Shown: positions 1 to 7,535 of the stretch, in pieces
Layout of the letters: each line of letters opens with the position of its first letter
Numbering within the stretch: position 1 is the stretch's first letter
DNA from: an uncultured Selenomonadaceae bacterium
Lineage (GTDB): Bacteria > Bacillota > Negativicutes > Selenomonadales > Selenomonadaceae
Length of the DNA stretch: 8,235 nucleotides
Direction: 5' to 3'
NCBI GenBank assembly: GCA_905236595.1
Contig: CAJORE010000189.1
Location: 1-8,235, forward strand
Translations under genes and position numbers: made by a program
Notes under the pieces: generated by a model
Told to the model about the DNA's origin: nothing
The model's database searches: none
What the model saw: only the letters and a program-made list of their open reading frames with translations

Positions 1-72
1 CGAACTCTCGGTACGGTATCACCGCACACACGATTTCCAGTCGTGCTCCTTCAACCACTCGGACAACTCTCC
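1..72 (-). tRNA. tRNA-Ser (anticodon GGA), 3' end cut by window edge
   Basis: Read on the minus strand, the gene starts with acceptor strand GGAGAGT at 72 and continues into a D-arm (TCCGAGTGGTT). A perfect five-pair anticodon stem CACGA/TCGTG (29-33 and 41-45) holds the loop CTGGAAA, so the anticodon is GGA (36-38), which reads serine UCC/UCU codons. A long variable arm follows (CGGT/ACCG pairing near 12-26), as expected for a class II tRNA such as tRNA-Ser. The window ends in the T-arm at GAGAGTTCG, so the rest of the T-arm and the 3' acceptor strand lie outside. The gene has its own near-consensus promoter upstream. Confidence 0.95.
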
Positions 73-90
73 AAACCGTCAAACAAGCGC

Positions 91-119
91 ATATTATCAC
101 ACCCAAAGTCTGTTGTCAA
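91..119 (-). promoter_or_regulatory. Sigma70-type promoter of the tRNA-Ser gene
   Basis: On the minus strand a perfect -35 box TTGACA (114-119) is followed after 17 bases by TAATAT (91-96). The start point would fall near 83-85, about 12 bases before the mature tRNA 5' end at 72, leaving a short leader for RNase P to remove. A match this strong is typical of tRNA promoters. Confidence 0.8.
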
Positions 120-198
120 CATATTGTTGCCGAACAAACCGATTAAAATTTCGCTTCATTACATAAGGAAACACTGCGTAATGCGGCAAAAATGCCCC

Positions 199-227
199 TT
201 GTCAATGGCCGGTTGCCGTTGTAAAAT
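199..227 (+). promoter_or_regulatory. Probable sigma70-type promoter of the 384-6138 gene train
   Basis: TTGTCA (199-204) and TAAAAT (222-227) are separated by exactly 17 bases. The predicted start point near 234 would give a leader of about 150 nt before the ATG at 384. It is the best plus-strand promoter I can see in the 73-383 gap and is divergent from the tRNA promoter. It is a sequence match only. Confidence 0.55.
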
Positions 228-244
228 ACGGGCGAGGCGAATTG

Positions 245-281
245 TCCGGCAAGCCCGACGGAAACAGCGCGGCTTGCCGGA
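245..281 (+). promoter_or_regulatory. Leader hairpin, possible attenuator
   Basis: TCCGGCAAGCC (245-255) and GGCTTGCCGGA (271-281) form a perfect 11-bp stem with a 15-base loop. It is followed by a T-rich stretch (GTTTTGTTTGTTT, 283-295). It lies just downstream of the predicted start point and about 100 bases before the first coding gene. The T-tract is broken by G residues, so it would be a leaky terminator at best; it may equally be a protein-binding stem or an mRNA-stabilising element. Confidence 0.5.
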
Positions 282-300
282 AGTTTTGTTTGTTTCAAAG

Positions 301-333
301 ATTGTCGGTTGCGTTAAGAATGTCAGCGACAAT
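301..333. repeat. 7-bp inverted repeat in the leader
   Basis: ATTGTCG (301-307) and CGACAAT (327-333) are perfect inverse complements separated by 19 bases. They lie between the leader hairpin and the ribosome binding site at 371-376. The stem is short for its loop, so structure formation is uncertain. As DNA the half-sites could also be an operator with widely spaced arms. Confidence 0.3.
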
Positions 334-383
334 GAACATTTATAACAGTTACTTAATGAGAACCGATGTGAGGTGACGTTTCA

Positions 384-2627
384 ATGCCCATGGAAGCGAT
401 AGGCATACGCCCTATAGAACGGCCGCAAACACCGTCTGCGGAAGGGGTGACAAGACGCGGCGATGGCAGCGGTTCATCGGGGTTTACGCCGCAGACCAAC
501 GTATCGTTAAAAACGGCCATTCAAGATATGACGGGACTGTTGGCCAAAGTAGGCACAACGCAAGATTCAAGCATGGAAAAAATGCCGCAGGATTTGCAAA
601 AAATTGTGCAAAACATCATGCGGCAAGCTTTTTCCATGGAGGAAACATTGGGGCAAGGCATCGGCAGTACTCTTGAAAGTCAGCGTTTCTCAACGGAACA
701 GCTGATGGCGCTTTCGCGAATGTTGACTCAACTCGGGGCGTTGACGGAAAAGGGCTTTTCCACGGAGATAAGCGACAATCTGCAGGTGCTTCTCACAAAT
801 TTGAAAAATTATTTAATGGACAGCGAAGGCGCACAACTTTCCCCCGTTCTTCTCAATAAGACGGCGTTCGAGCTTTTGGATACCAAAATATCGCCGGAGG
901 ATTTAAGCCAAACGCTCCAGCTTCTGCTTTCTTCCATGCAAAATGTCGGCGCCGTACCGGCTCAGCCCGTCGGAGAAAATGACGCCTTGGGTTTTCTAAA
1001 GCAATTAGTGCAGTATTTTATGCCGCGACCGCAGGGCGAGGAAACTTCCGCCGACGGGCGGCAAACTTATAAAGGCGGTTTTGAAGCCGCGGATGGGCAA
1101 CAAGGCGGGCAGGAGGCCAAACAAAGTTCGCAATCGTCCCGTGACGGGCAACCGGCGGCGCAAAATCAACAAGCCGCGACAACATTGCGGGACGGGCAAA
1201 GCACCAACAATGCCATGCGACAGCCGGGACAACCTTCAACCGGCCAAAACCAAGCACCGACGCAAAATTCCGCTCCGGCGGGACAGCCGACCAACGCCAA
1301 CGCCAATGCCAATCAAGCGGCACCGCCGCAACCGCAAGGACAACCGACCGCCAACCAAGCTTTTCAATCACAAACGCCGGGTCAAGCAACGGCCAATCAA
1401 GCGTCGCCGAGCCAAGGCGGGCAAGCGGCGCAAAATGCCGCATCGCCGAGCGGGCAAGCAACGCCGCCGCAAACGGCGCAATCCCCGGCACCCGGCGGAC
1501 AACCTGCTGCCGGTCAAAGCGCCCAACCGCAACCGATGCAACAAGCGGGACAACAAGCGCCAACCGGCGCGACACCGCAAAATAACGGGTTGCCCCAAAG
1601 CCAAGGTCAACCGACGCAAAGCGCACCGGCGGCCAATGCGGCACCGACGGCGATGCCGCAAAATACGCAAACCCCGCCGCAAGCGCAAACCTTGCCGCAA
1701 ACCGGCAACACCCAAGCCGGGCAAACAGCGGCGCCGACGCAAAGTGAAGGGCAAGCGCCGACGGCGAATAACGCACCGCAATCGGCGAATAACCCTCAAA
1801 ACAGCGGACGGCCGCCGGGACAACCGATTTCAACCATGGAAGTCCGTCAAGCCAAGGCGCAAATGATGGCGCAACCGTTGCAAAATACGCCGCAGACCAT
1901 GGAAACGATGAAGAACGCCGCCCGGTTCTTGTTGAAAAATGCCGCGATAACGCCGGAGGATTCCCATTTATTGCAAAATTTTGTCAACGGGTCGGAGACG
2001 GTCTTGAGCGACAAAGAAGCGCGGCAGTTGCAAACGCTTTTGCGCATTTGCCAACAGAACGTGCCGACGACGGTTCAGCAGGCGGCCATCGGGCAAAATA
2101 TGCCGGACTTGCCGAAATTGTGGGCGTTTATGCAGTTGTGTGATATGGTGGTAGCCAAAAAAATGTCGGCGCGGCAACTGAAAAAAGCGGGTAAGGACGT
2201 GGCCGATTTTGCGCTGTCCATGCGCAATTCCTTGGGCAACGAAAATTCCGGCGGCGTGCAACGATCCGGCAAGGGACGCTCCTTAAGTTTTTTGTTGCCG
2301 CTGTTTATGGGGGATAACGAAAAATCCTACCCGTCTTATGTGAACGTCTACGATGAAGAGGAAATGGATTGGGAGACAATGCGTCCGCGCAAGGAGACGT
2401 GGTTCAGGATTTGCGTCTTGACGGATCATATCGGCGCGGTGGACATTACCTGCCGCGTGTACGAAGGTCTGCAACTTGATATACGGGTGTTTTTTTCCGA
2501 CCGCGAGGCGGCGCGTGATTTTGTGGAGGTTATGCCCGAAGTGCGTCGCTCATTGCGGAACACGGATATGCAACTCAACGATTTTTCCATTGGTGTGGCG
2601 GGAATGAAAGAACGGGTTGCCGGATAG
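384..2627 (+). CDS. Large Gln/Ala/Pro-rich protein with a FliK-like C-terminal domain
   Basis: This 747-residue protein starts at ATG 384, seven bases after AGGTGA (371-376). Residues 1-215 look globular and mostly helical, without a signal peptide. Residues about 215-485 are a disordered linker built from Gln, Ala, Pro, Asn, Gly, Ser and Thr. Residues about 486-625 are again helical, and about 635-745 form a compact C-terminal domain. There a segment around 672-702 (WFRICVLTDHIGAVDITCRV) and an amphipathic helix followed by a 'MQLNDFSIGV' strand resemble the C-terminal hook-length-control (FliK/Flg_hook) fold: a strand, an LG-type turn, alternating strands, then a Leu-rich helix. Family knowledge: FliK measures flagellar hook length and switches export specificity. 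The match here is weak, and no flagellar gene is visible, so the function is unproven. The next gene follows after 24 bases and is probably co-transcribed. Confidence 0.85.
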   Translation: MPMEAIGIRPIERPQTPSAEGVTRRGDGSGSSGFTPQTNVSLKTAIQDMTGLLAKVGTTQDSSMEKMPQDLQKIVQNIMRQAFSMEETLGQGIGSTLESQRFSTEQLMALSRMLTQLGALTEKGFSTEISDNLQVLLTNLKNYLMDSEGAQLSPVLLNKTAFELLDTKISPEDLSQTLQLLLSSMQNVGAVPAQPVGENDALGFLKQLVQYFMPRPQGEETSADGRQTYKGGFEAADGQQGGQEAKQSSQSSRDGQPAAQNQQAATTLRDGQSTNNAMRQPGQPSTGQNQAPTQNSAPAGQPTNANANANQAAPPQPQGQPTANQAFQSQTPGQATANQASPSQGGQAAQNAASPSGQATPPQTAQSPAPGGQPAAGQSAQPQPMQQAGQQAPTGATPQNNGLPQSQGQPTQSAPAANAAPTAMPQNTQTPPQAQTLPQTGNTQAGQTAAPTQSEGQAPTANNAPQSANNPQNSGRPPGQPISTMEVRQAKAQMMAQPLQNTPQTMETMKNAARFLLKNAAITPEDSHLLQNFVNGSETVLSDKEARQLQTLLRICQQNVPTTVQQAAIGQNMPDLPKLWAFMQLCDMVVAKKMSARQLKKAGKDVADFALSMRNSLGNENSGGVQRSGKGRSLSFLLPLFMGDNEKSYPSYVNVYDEEEMDWETMRPRKETWFRICVLTDHIGAVDITCRVYEGLQLDIRVFFSDREAARDFVEVMPEVRRSLRNTDMQLNDFSIGVAGMKERVAG
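1026..1838 (+). repeat. Low-complexity coding region (Gln/Ala/Pro-rich linker)
   Basis: About 270 codons dominated by CAA, GCG/GCC, CCG and GGG/GGA encode a degenerate GQ-centred pattern (GQPTANQA, GQAT, GQAP). Short imperfect nucleotide repeats occur: ACGCCAACGCCAATGCC near 1295-1309, TCGCCGAGC near 1404 and 1443, and CGGCGAATAAC near 1760 and 1784. The bias removes stop codons from other frames, giving long spurious open frames on both strands. Such tracts often vary in length between strains through slippage or recombination. Confidence 0.75.
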
Positions 2628-2651
2628 GAATTGTGGTGGAGAAATTACATA

Positions 2652-2984
2652 ATGGCTACGCAGTATAAAAAACTAAAGAACAAATTGACGCCGAAACAGG
2701 ACAAGCCGCGCTTGCCGAATCGCAACGTCGGCAAAGATTATCTTTTGGTGTCGATGATTTTTTTCACGCTTCTCATAATGATTGTCGCATGGGGGCGCTT
2801 TGACAACATGAACCGCGCCCTTTATATATTTTTGGCGCTGTCGCTCTCCATTACCTACGCCAACCGCCACGCCCGCATGACGGACAAGGTGCGCGGAATC
2901 GTGGAGAAAGCGGGCTGGGTAAGCATGGGGATAGCGACGGTATTGTTTTTGATTTTGTGTTATACGCAGTATATTGCCGATTAA
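2652..2984 (+). CDS. Small three-helix membrane protein, unknown function
   Basis: The 110-residue protein is best started at ATG 2652, nine bases after GGTGGAGA (2635-2642); an in-frame TTG at 2631 lies upstream of this site and is less likely. The first 28 residues are strongly basic (many Lys/Arg) and should stay in the cytoplasm. Hydrophobic segments at about 30-47 (YLLVSMIFFTLLIMIVAW), 55-70 and 88-107 predict three membrane passes. I do not recognise the family. It sits 24 bases after the FliK-like gene and 11 bases before the Lrp gene, so it is likely part of the same transcript. Its closeness to the large protein may mean a membrane partner, but that is only a guess. Confidence 0.8.
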   Translation: MATQYKKLKNKLTPKQDKPRLPNRNVGKDYLLVSMIFFTLLIMIVAWGRFDNMNRALYIFLALSLSITYANRHARMTDKVRGIVEKAGWVSMGIATVLFLILCYTQYIAD

Positions 2985-2995
2985 GGAGAAATCTG

Positions 2996-3475
2996 ATGCG
3001 CGAACTTTTGGAAATGTTGGAGCATGACGCGAAACTTCCGCCGGCGGAAATAGCGGCCATGCTCAAAAAAAGCGAATATGAGGTGGAGGCGGATATAAAA
3101 CGTCTTGAGAAAGACAAAATTATTCTTTCGTACAACACGCTCATTGACTGGGAAAAATTCGGCACGGACACCGTGACCGCCATTATCGAGATAAATTTGA
3201 CGCCGGAGCGCGAGACGGGTTTTGATGCCATCGCCGAACGCATTTATCGTTATGACGAAGTGCGTACGGTGTATTTGATGAGCGGCAGTTTCGATCTTTT
3301 GGTCATCATCGAAGGAAAATCCCTAAAAGAGGTCGCGAACTTTGTTGCCACGCGCCTTTCGACCATCGACGGCGTGACGGCGACGCGGAGCCATTTCATG
3401 CTGAAAGCCTACAAAAAAGACGGTGTAATCATCGGTGACGAGGAAAGCGACAGAAGGCTGGTGGTTTCGCCGTGA
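2996..3475 (+). CDS. Lrp/AsnC family transcriptional regulator
   Basis: This 159-residue protein starts at ATG 2996, seven bases after AAGGAG (2983-2988). Residues 1-48 form the winged helix-turn-helix ('LPPAEIAAMLKKSEYEVEAD' is the HTH core, 'LEKDKIILSYNTLID' the wing). Residues about 57-140 form the RAM/AsnC ligand-binding domain, with the typical turn motif GSFD (97-100) preceding 'LLVIIEG'. The length is normal for the family (about 150-165). Such proteins form octamers or related dimers, bind DNA cooperatively and respond to amino acids. It overlaps the following aminotransferase gene by four bases, which strongly suggests a functional pair, with the regulator controlling its own operon. 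I cannot tell which amino acid it senses. Confidence 0.92.
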   Translation: MRELLEMLEHDAKLPPAEIAAMLKKSEYEVEADIKRLEKDKIILSYNTLIDWEKFGTDTVTAIIEINLTPERETGFDAIAERIYRYDEVRTVYLMSGSFDLLVIIEGKSLKEVANFVATRLSTIDGVTATRSHFMLKAYKKDGVIIGDEESDRRLVVSP

Positions 3476-4647
3476 GCATGGACATGAAGAGCCGCTTGTC
3501 ACCGGCGGTGAATAAAATCGCCCCCAGCGGCATACGAAAATTCTTTGACATTGCCGCCAAAATGCAGGACGTCATATCTTTGGGCGTCGGCGAGCCGGAT
3601 TTCGTGACGCCGTGGACAATTCGCGAAAGCTGTGTCTACGGCTTGGAGCGCGGCTACACATCTTACACCGCCAATCGCGGGATGCTTGAATTGCGCGAGG
3701 AAATCGCCGCGCATTTGATGCGCCGCTTTAATTTGGCGGCGGATGCCGAGCGGGAAATTTTGGTGACGGTGGGCGTGTCGGAAGCATTGGATGTGGCGTT
3801 AAGAGCGGTTGTGTCGCCGGGGGACGAAGTGCTTATTCCGGAGCCGTGCTATGTTTCCTATGCGGCGTGTACGACGTTGGCGGGCGGTGTCCCCGTTCCG
3901 GTGGCGGCGAAAATCGAAAACGAGTTTCGCATAACCCCCGCCGAATTGGAGCCGTATGTTACGGACAAAACCAAAGTGTTGCTCATCGGCTATCCCAACA
4001 ATCCCACGGGCGCGACCATGCCCAAGGAATACTTGGCGGCGCTGGCCGATTTTGCCAAGCACCATGATTTAATCGTCATTTCCGACGAAATTTACGGCGA
4101 TTTGACCTACGGCGGGGAGCATACCTGTTTTGCCGCCCTGCCCGACATGAAAGAACGCACGATTTTGTTGAACGGTTTTTCCAAGGCTTACGCCATGACG
4201 GGGTGGCGCATCGGTTATGCCGTCGGCAACGAGGACATCATTGCCGCCATGACGAAAATTCACCAGTATACCATGCTGTGTGCGCCCATAACGGCGCAAA
4301 TTGCCGCCGTCGAAGCGTTGAAGCGCGGCGAAAAGTACAAAGACAAAATGGTCGCCGAATACGATCGCCGTCGGCGGCTCATTTATGACGGGTTTACGAA
4401 AATGGGCGTTGAATGTTTCGAGCCAAAGGGAGCGTTTTACATTTTCCCGCACATTGCTTCGGTGGGTATGGATGACAACAAATTCGCCGAAGATTTGCTG
4501 CGAACGGAACACGTCGCCTTGGTGCCGGGGAGCGCCTTTGGCAAATCCGGCAAGGGATATGTGCGTTGTTCTTACGCCACCGCCATCGACAAAATATCCG
4601 AAGCCCTTAATCGCATTGAAAATTTCTTGCAAAAACGCAAACCGTAA
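3472..4647 (+). CDS. PLP-dependent class I/II aminotransferase
   Basis: The 391-residue enzyme is a fold-type I aminotransferase (AspC/PatA-like), moving an amino group between an amino acid and a 2-oxo acid. Visible active-site elements are 'GVGEPDF' (38-44) at the N-terminal substrate loop, 'YPNNPTG' (174-180, with Asn177), Asp205 in 'ISDEIYGD' binding the pyridine nitrogen, the PLP-Schiff-base Lys238 in 'GFSKAYAMTGWR', Arg246, and Arg365 in 'VRCSYAT' for the substrate carboxylate. The length is complete. The start is GTG 3472, overlapping the regulator's TGA (GTGA), with GGTGG at 3460-3464 seven bases upstream; ATG 3478 is possible but too far from that site. Expression is probably translationally coupled to the regulator. 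Substrate is not determinable here: aspartate, aromatic, alanine and methionine enzymes share these motifs. Confidence 0.93.
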   Translation: MSMDMKSRLSPAVNKIAPSGIRKFFDIAAKMQDVISLGVGEPDFVTPWTIRESCVYGLERGYTSYTANRGMLELREEIAAHLMRRFNLAADAEREILVTVGVSEALDVALRAVVSPGDEVLIPEPCYVSYAACTTLAGGVPVPVAAKIENEFRITPAELEPYVTDKTKVLLIGYPNNPTGATMPKEYLAALADFAKHHDLIVISDEIYGDLTYGGEHTCFAALPDMKERTILLNGFSKAYAMTGWRIGYAVGNEDIIAAMTKIHQYTMLCAPITAQIAAVEALKRGEKYKDKMVAEYDRRRRLIYDGFTKMGVECFEPKGAFYIFPHIASVGMDDNKFAEDLLRTEHVALVPGSAFGKSGKGYVRCSYATAIDKISEALNRIENFLQKRKP

Positions 4648-4725
4648 TTTTGGGGAACGTTGATTGAACAGTTTCTTAGAGATGCTCTTTACAAAAACAG
4701 CAAGCAACGGAGGTAACAAAAACCA

Positions 4726-6138
4726 ATGAGCGACGAAGAAAAAAAATCGACCGACAAAACTCCTTCCGTATGGAGTACCTATACCGACGAAGATAAAGCG
4801 CAATTAAACAAACTTGCCGACGATTACCGCAATTTCATTTCGCGGTGCAAGACCGAGCGGGAAAGCGTGGTTGAAGCGGTACGCCTTGCCGAGGCCGTCG
4901 GCTACAAAAATCTTGCCGACGTGGTGAAAAACGGCGAAAAATTATCCCCGGGCGCGAAGGTTTACGCCGTCAACATGAAAAAAGCCCTCGTCATGTATCA
5001 TATCGGCGAAGCGCCCATAACGAACGGCATGAATATTTTGGGCGCCCACATCGACACTTGCCGGTTGGATTTGAAGCAGAATCCGCTCTACGAGGACAGC
5101 GATTTGGCGTATCTTGACACGCATTATTACGGCGGTATCAAAAAGTACCAATGGGTGACGATTCCCTTAGCCATGCACGGAAGTGTCGTAAAACCCGACG
5201 GCACGGTGCTTGATGTTTGTATTGGCGAAGACGAAGGCGATCCCGTTTTTTGTGTGACGGATTTGCTCATTCATCTTGCCCAGGAGCAAATGAAAAAGGA
5301 CGGCGCCAAAGTGGTCGAAGGGGAGAACCTTGACATTTTAATCGGGAACTATCCTTTGAAGAAGGGCGAAAAGGAAAGTGTCAAGGAAGGCGTATTGGCA
5401 CTCTTGAAAGAAAAATACGACATCGAAGAAAAGGATTTCCTGTCGGCGGAGCTGGCGCTTGTTCCCGCCGGTAAAGCGCGGGACTTGGGGATTGACCGCA
5501 GCATGATCTTAGGTTACGGGCAGGACGACCGTGTTTGCGCGTACACCTCCCTTGTCGCCATGCTTGACGAAGCAAATACGACGCCGAAGAAAACGCTGTG
5601 TTGTTTGTTGGTCGATAAAGAGGAAATCGGTAGTGTCGGCGCCACGGGTATGCGTTCGCAATTTTTCGAGAACCAAACAGCCGAAGTGATGAATGCGGCG
5701 GGTTGCTACAGCGAACTTAATTTGCGGCGGGCGTTGGCGGCGTCAAAAATGCTGTCCTCCGATGTTTCCTCGGCGTATGATGCGCTCTATGCGTCGAGCT
5801 TCGACAAAAAGAACGTGGCGTACTTGGGCAAAGGCATGGTCTTTAACAAATTTACGGGATCGCGGGGCAAAAGCGGTTCCAGCGACGCCAACGCCGAGTT
5901 CTTGGGTGAGATTCGCCGCATAATGGACGCCAACAACGTGCATTTCCAGCTTTCGGAGCTTGGCAAAGTGGACTTGGGCGGCGGCGGCACCATCGCGTAC
6001 ATTATGGCGCTTTACGGCATGGACGTAATCGACAGCGGCGTCGCGGTACTGAGTATGCACGCACCGTGGGAAGCTACCAGCAAGATTGACATTTACGAAA
6101 CAAAGAAAGGCTACACCGCTTTTTTGCGGGAAATGTGA
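4726..6138 (+). CDS. M18 family zinc aminopeptidase (aminopeptidase I-like)
   Basis: The 470-residue protein carries the full M18 metallopeptidase set: His108 and Asp110 in 'GAHID', the bridging Asp267 or Asp268 in 'GYGQDDR', Glu299/Glu300 in 'DKEEIGS', Asp346 in 'SSDVSSA', and the final metal ligand His445 in 'SMHAPWE'. The His-x-Asp after a hydrophobic strand, the insert domain at about 125-255, and the Gly-rich 'DLGGGGT' segment fit the family, which makes large cytosolic oligomers that cut N-terminal residues from peptides. No signal peptide is present. The ATG at 4726 is preceded by CGGAGGTAAC (4708-4717), a strong but slightly distant site (about 12 bases). The 78-base gap from the aminotransferase has no terminator, so read-through is likely; the role would be peptide recycling feeding the transaminase. 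A strong terminator follows at 6151. Confidence 0.93.
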   Translation: MSDEEKKSTDKTPSVWSTYTDEDKAQLNKLADDYRNFISRCKTERESVVEAVRLAEAVGYKNLADVVKNGEKLSPGAKVYAVNMKKALVMYHIGEAPITNGMNILGAHIDTCRLDLKQNPLYEDSDLAYLDTHYYGGIKKYQWVTIPLAMHGSVVKPDGTVLDVCIGEDEGDPVFCVTDLLIHLAQEQMKKDGAKVVEGENLDILIGNYPLKKGEKESVKEGVLALLKEKYDIEEKDFLSAELALVPAGKARDLGIDRSMILGYGQDDRVCAYTSLVAMLDEANTTPKKTLCCLLVDKEEIGSVGATGMRSQFFENQTAEVMNAAGCYSELNLRRALAASKMLSSDVSSAYDALYASSFDKKNVAYLGKGMVFNKFTGSRGKSGSSDANAEFLGEIRRIMDANNVHFQLSELGKVDLGGGGTIAYIMALYGMDVIDSGVAVLSMHAPWEATSKIDIYETKKGYTAFLREM

Positions 6139-6150
6139 CATAGTCCACAG

Positions 6151-6213
6151 AAAAAAACCGAAGGGTCATACGGGGGAGAACTTGGTCTCCCCGTACGACC
6201 CTTCGGTTTTTTT
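6151..6213. terminator. Bidirectional rho-independent terminator between convergent genes
   Basis: The left arm, an A7 run then CCGAAGGGTCATACGGGGGAGA (6151-6179), pairs with TCTCCCCGTACGACCC and on to 6213, which ends in a T7 run. The inner loop is ACTTGG (6180-6185). Seventeen pairs are uninterrupted at the base. A single internal mismatch is A-C on the plus transcript and a U-G wobble on the minus transcript, and one G is bulged. Each strand ends in a T-tract, so it can stop both the aminopeptidase transcript and the convergent BMP-family transcript. Confidence 0.92.
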
Positions 6214-6249
6214 GCGTTTGCCATTGTCGAAAACCGGTTGAAATGCCGC

Positions 6250-7434
6250 TTATTCAATCACGTTTATGCCGTCGATTTTCAAATCAAAGTACGGCGCCGA
6301 GCGGTATTCGGATTCGTGGAAATAGCCGCCGGAAATAACTTCTTTATCGCCGGTGAAATTGGGATCCGAATCAACATCCGCCATGTAACTTGTGAGCGAT
6401 TTTCCGTTCACCGTGAAATTTTTGGTATCGAAAACCTGCAGTTTTCCCGCTTCGATGGCTTTTTTGGCCTTGGCAACGGCTTTGTCGGTTCCGTGTGCCG
6501 CCGCTTTTTTGTTTGCTTTGGTGAGTTCGACGCTGCCGGTTGCAAGGTTACCGGTCCAATCCGTAGCAATTTGTTCGCCGGATTTGACGCAATTTATTAT
6601 GTAGGTGAAATAGGGAACCCAGTTAATTTTCGACGAAATCAAGAAGGTATTGGGGCAGCTTTCAAGTAGCGTGCCGTTGTAAAAAACATTAAACACACCT
6701 TCGGCTTCATATACGGACGGCGCTCCCATTGAATCGGCGTGTTGACTTATTACCGCACAACCGTGTTTAATCAATTTTTTGGCCGCATTGCTCTCAAGGT
6801 CATAGTCGTACCAGGAATTTGTAAACACAACGTCCATGGTCGCCGACGGACAAACGGAACGCGCCCCCAGGAAAAACGCGGTATAGCCGGAAATTACTTC
6901 CGCATAAGGAAAGGCGCCGATATAGCCGAGTTTGGCCTGCTGTTCGTTTAGCTTGCCGTTCTTAATCAACTCGTTAAGTTTCAGGCCGGCGGCAATTCCC
7001 GAAAGGTAACGTCCTTCGTAAATGGCCGCAAAGGCGTTGTGATAATTGGCAAGTCCTTCCGTATGCGCCAACGTTCCGGTTGCATGACAAAACTGCACGT
7101 TGGGGAATTCTTTGGCCGCACGCATCAAATATTTTTCATGGTCGAAACTGTCGGCAAAAACTATATTACAGCCTTGCTTGGCCAAATCGGCGGCTGTTTC
7201 GTAGCATATATCGCCCTCTGGAATATCGGTCTTTATTACATACTCGATGCCGGCTTTTTCACAGGCGGCCTTGGTCGCATTTATGAAATTCAAGTCATAG
7301 GTTGAAGTCTCGCCGTGCAAGGTTATAAGCCCGACTTTGACGTTTGCTCCTGCGGCAGATGCTTCACCGGCAAAGGTGAATACCGATGCAAACGCTACCA
7401 ATGCTGTGACTAACAAGAAAATTTTCTTTACCAT
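6250..7434 (-). CDS. BMP family ABC transporter substrate-binding protein
   Basis: The 394-residue protein starts at ATG 7434, preceded by GGGGGGAT (7441-7448) as a fair binding site. Residues 1-27 are a type I signal peptide: a KK start, a hydrophobic core, and a predicted cleavage after ASA27. No cysteine follows, so it is not a lipoprotein, which suits a periplasmic protein in a diderm cell. The mature chain has BMP/Med-family landmarks: 'VGLITLHGETSTYD' at the first strand, 'YIGAFPYAEVISGY' (171-184), a 'NSWYD' segment (206-210) and 'QHADSMGAPS' (231-240). The family (PF02608) binds nucleosides, purines or similar ligands for ABC uptake; the ligand here is unknown. No ATPase or permease gene is next to it, and it is followed by its own terminator, so it looks monocistronic. 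The homology is recognised from motifs only. Confidence 0.9.
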   Translation of the reverse strand: MVKKIFLLVTALVAFASVFTFAGEASAAGANVKVGLITLHGETSTYDLNFINATKAACEKAGIEYVIKTDIPEGDICYETAADLAKQGCNIVFADSFDHEKYLMRAAKEFPNVQFCHATGTLAHTEGLANYHNAFAAIYEGRYLSGIAAGLKLNELIKNGKLNEQQAKLGYIGAFPYAEVISGYTAFFLGARSVCPSATMDVVFTNSWYDYDLESNAAKKLIKHGCAVISQHADSMGAPSVYEAEGVFNVFYNGTLLESCPNTFLISSKINWVPYFTYIINCVKSGEQIATDWTGNLATGSVELTKANKKAAAHGTDKAVAKAKKAIEAGKLQVFDTKNFTVNGKSLTSYMADVDSDPNFTGDKEVISGGYFHESEYRSAPYFDLKIDGINVIE

Positions 7435-7535
7435 TGTAGGATCCCCCCGGGTGCTTGCGACTGCTTCGTCGCGAAAAAGAACCGAATGTGTGTACGTTTT
7501 AATCTACGGACTTTGCAAGCCTGTGCTGTTTGCTC

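Noticed and set aside
43..345. 100-codon plus-strand open frame across the tRNA and leader
   Set aside because: It runs antisense through the tRNA-Ser gene and its promoter, has no ribosome binding site, and its product looks random.
1018..1866. Long open frames overlapping the linker on both strands (261, 271 and 151 codons)
   Set aside because: They exist because the CAA/GCG/CCG-rich coding sequence avoids stops in other frames. The products are Arg/Lys/Pro-rich or low complexity, with no start signals.
7439..7452. GGATCC next to CCCGGG, resembling a cloning-vector polylinker
   Set aside because: Base count differs from the common polylinker (extra C residues), the flanks are native, and the G-rich run serves as the BMP ribosome binding site.
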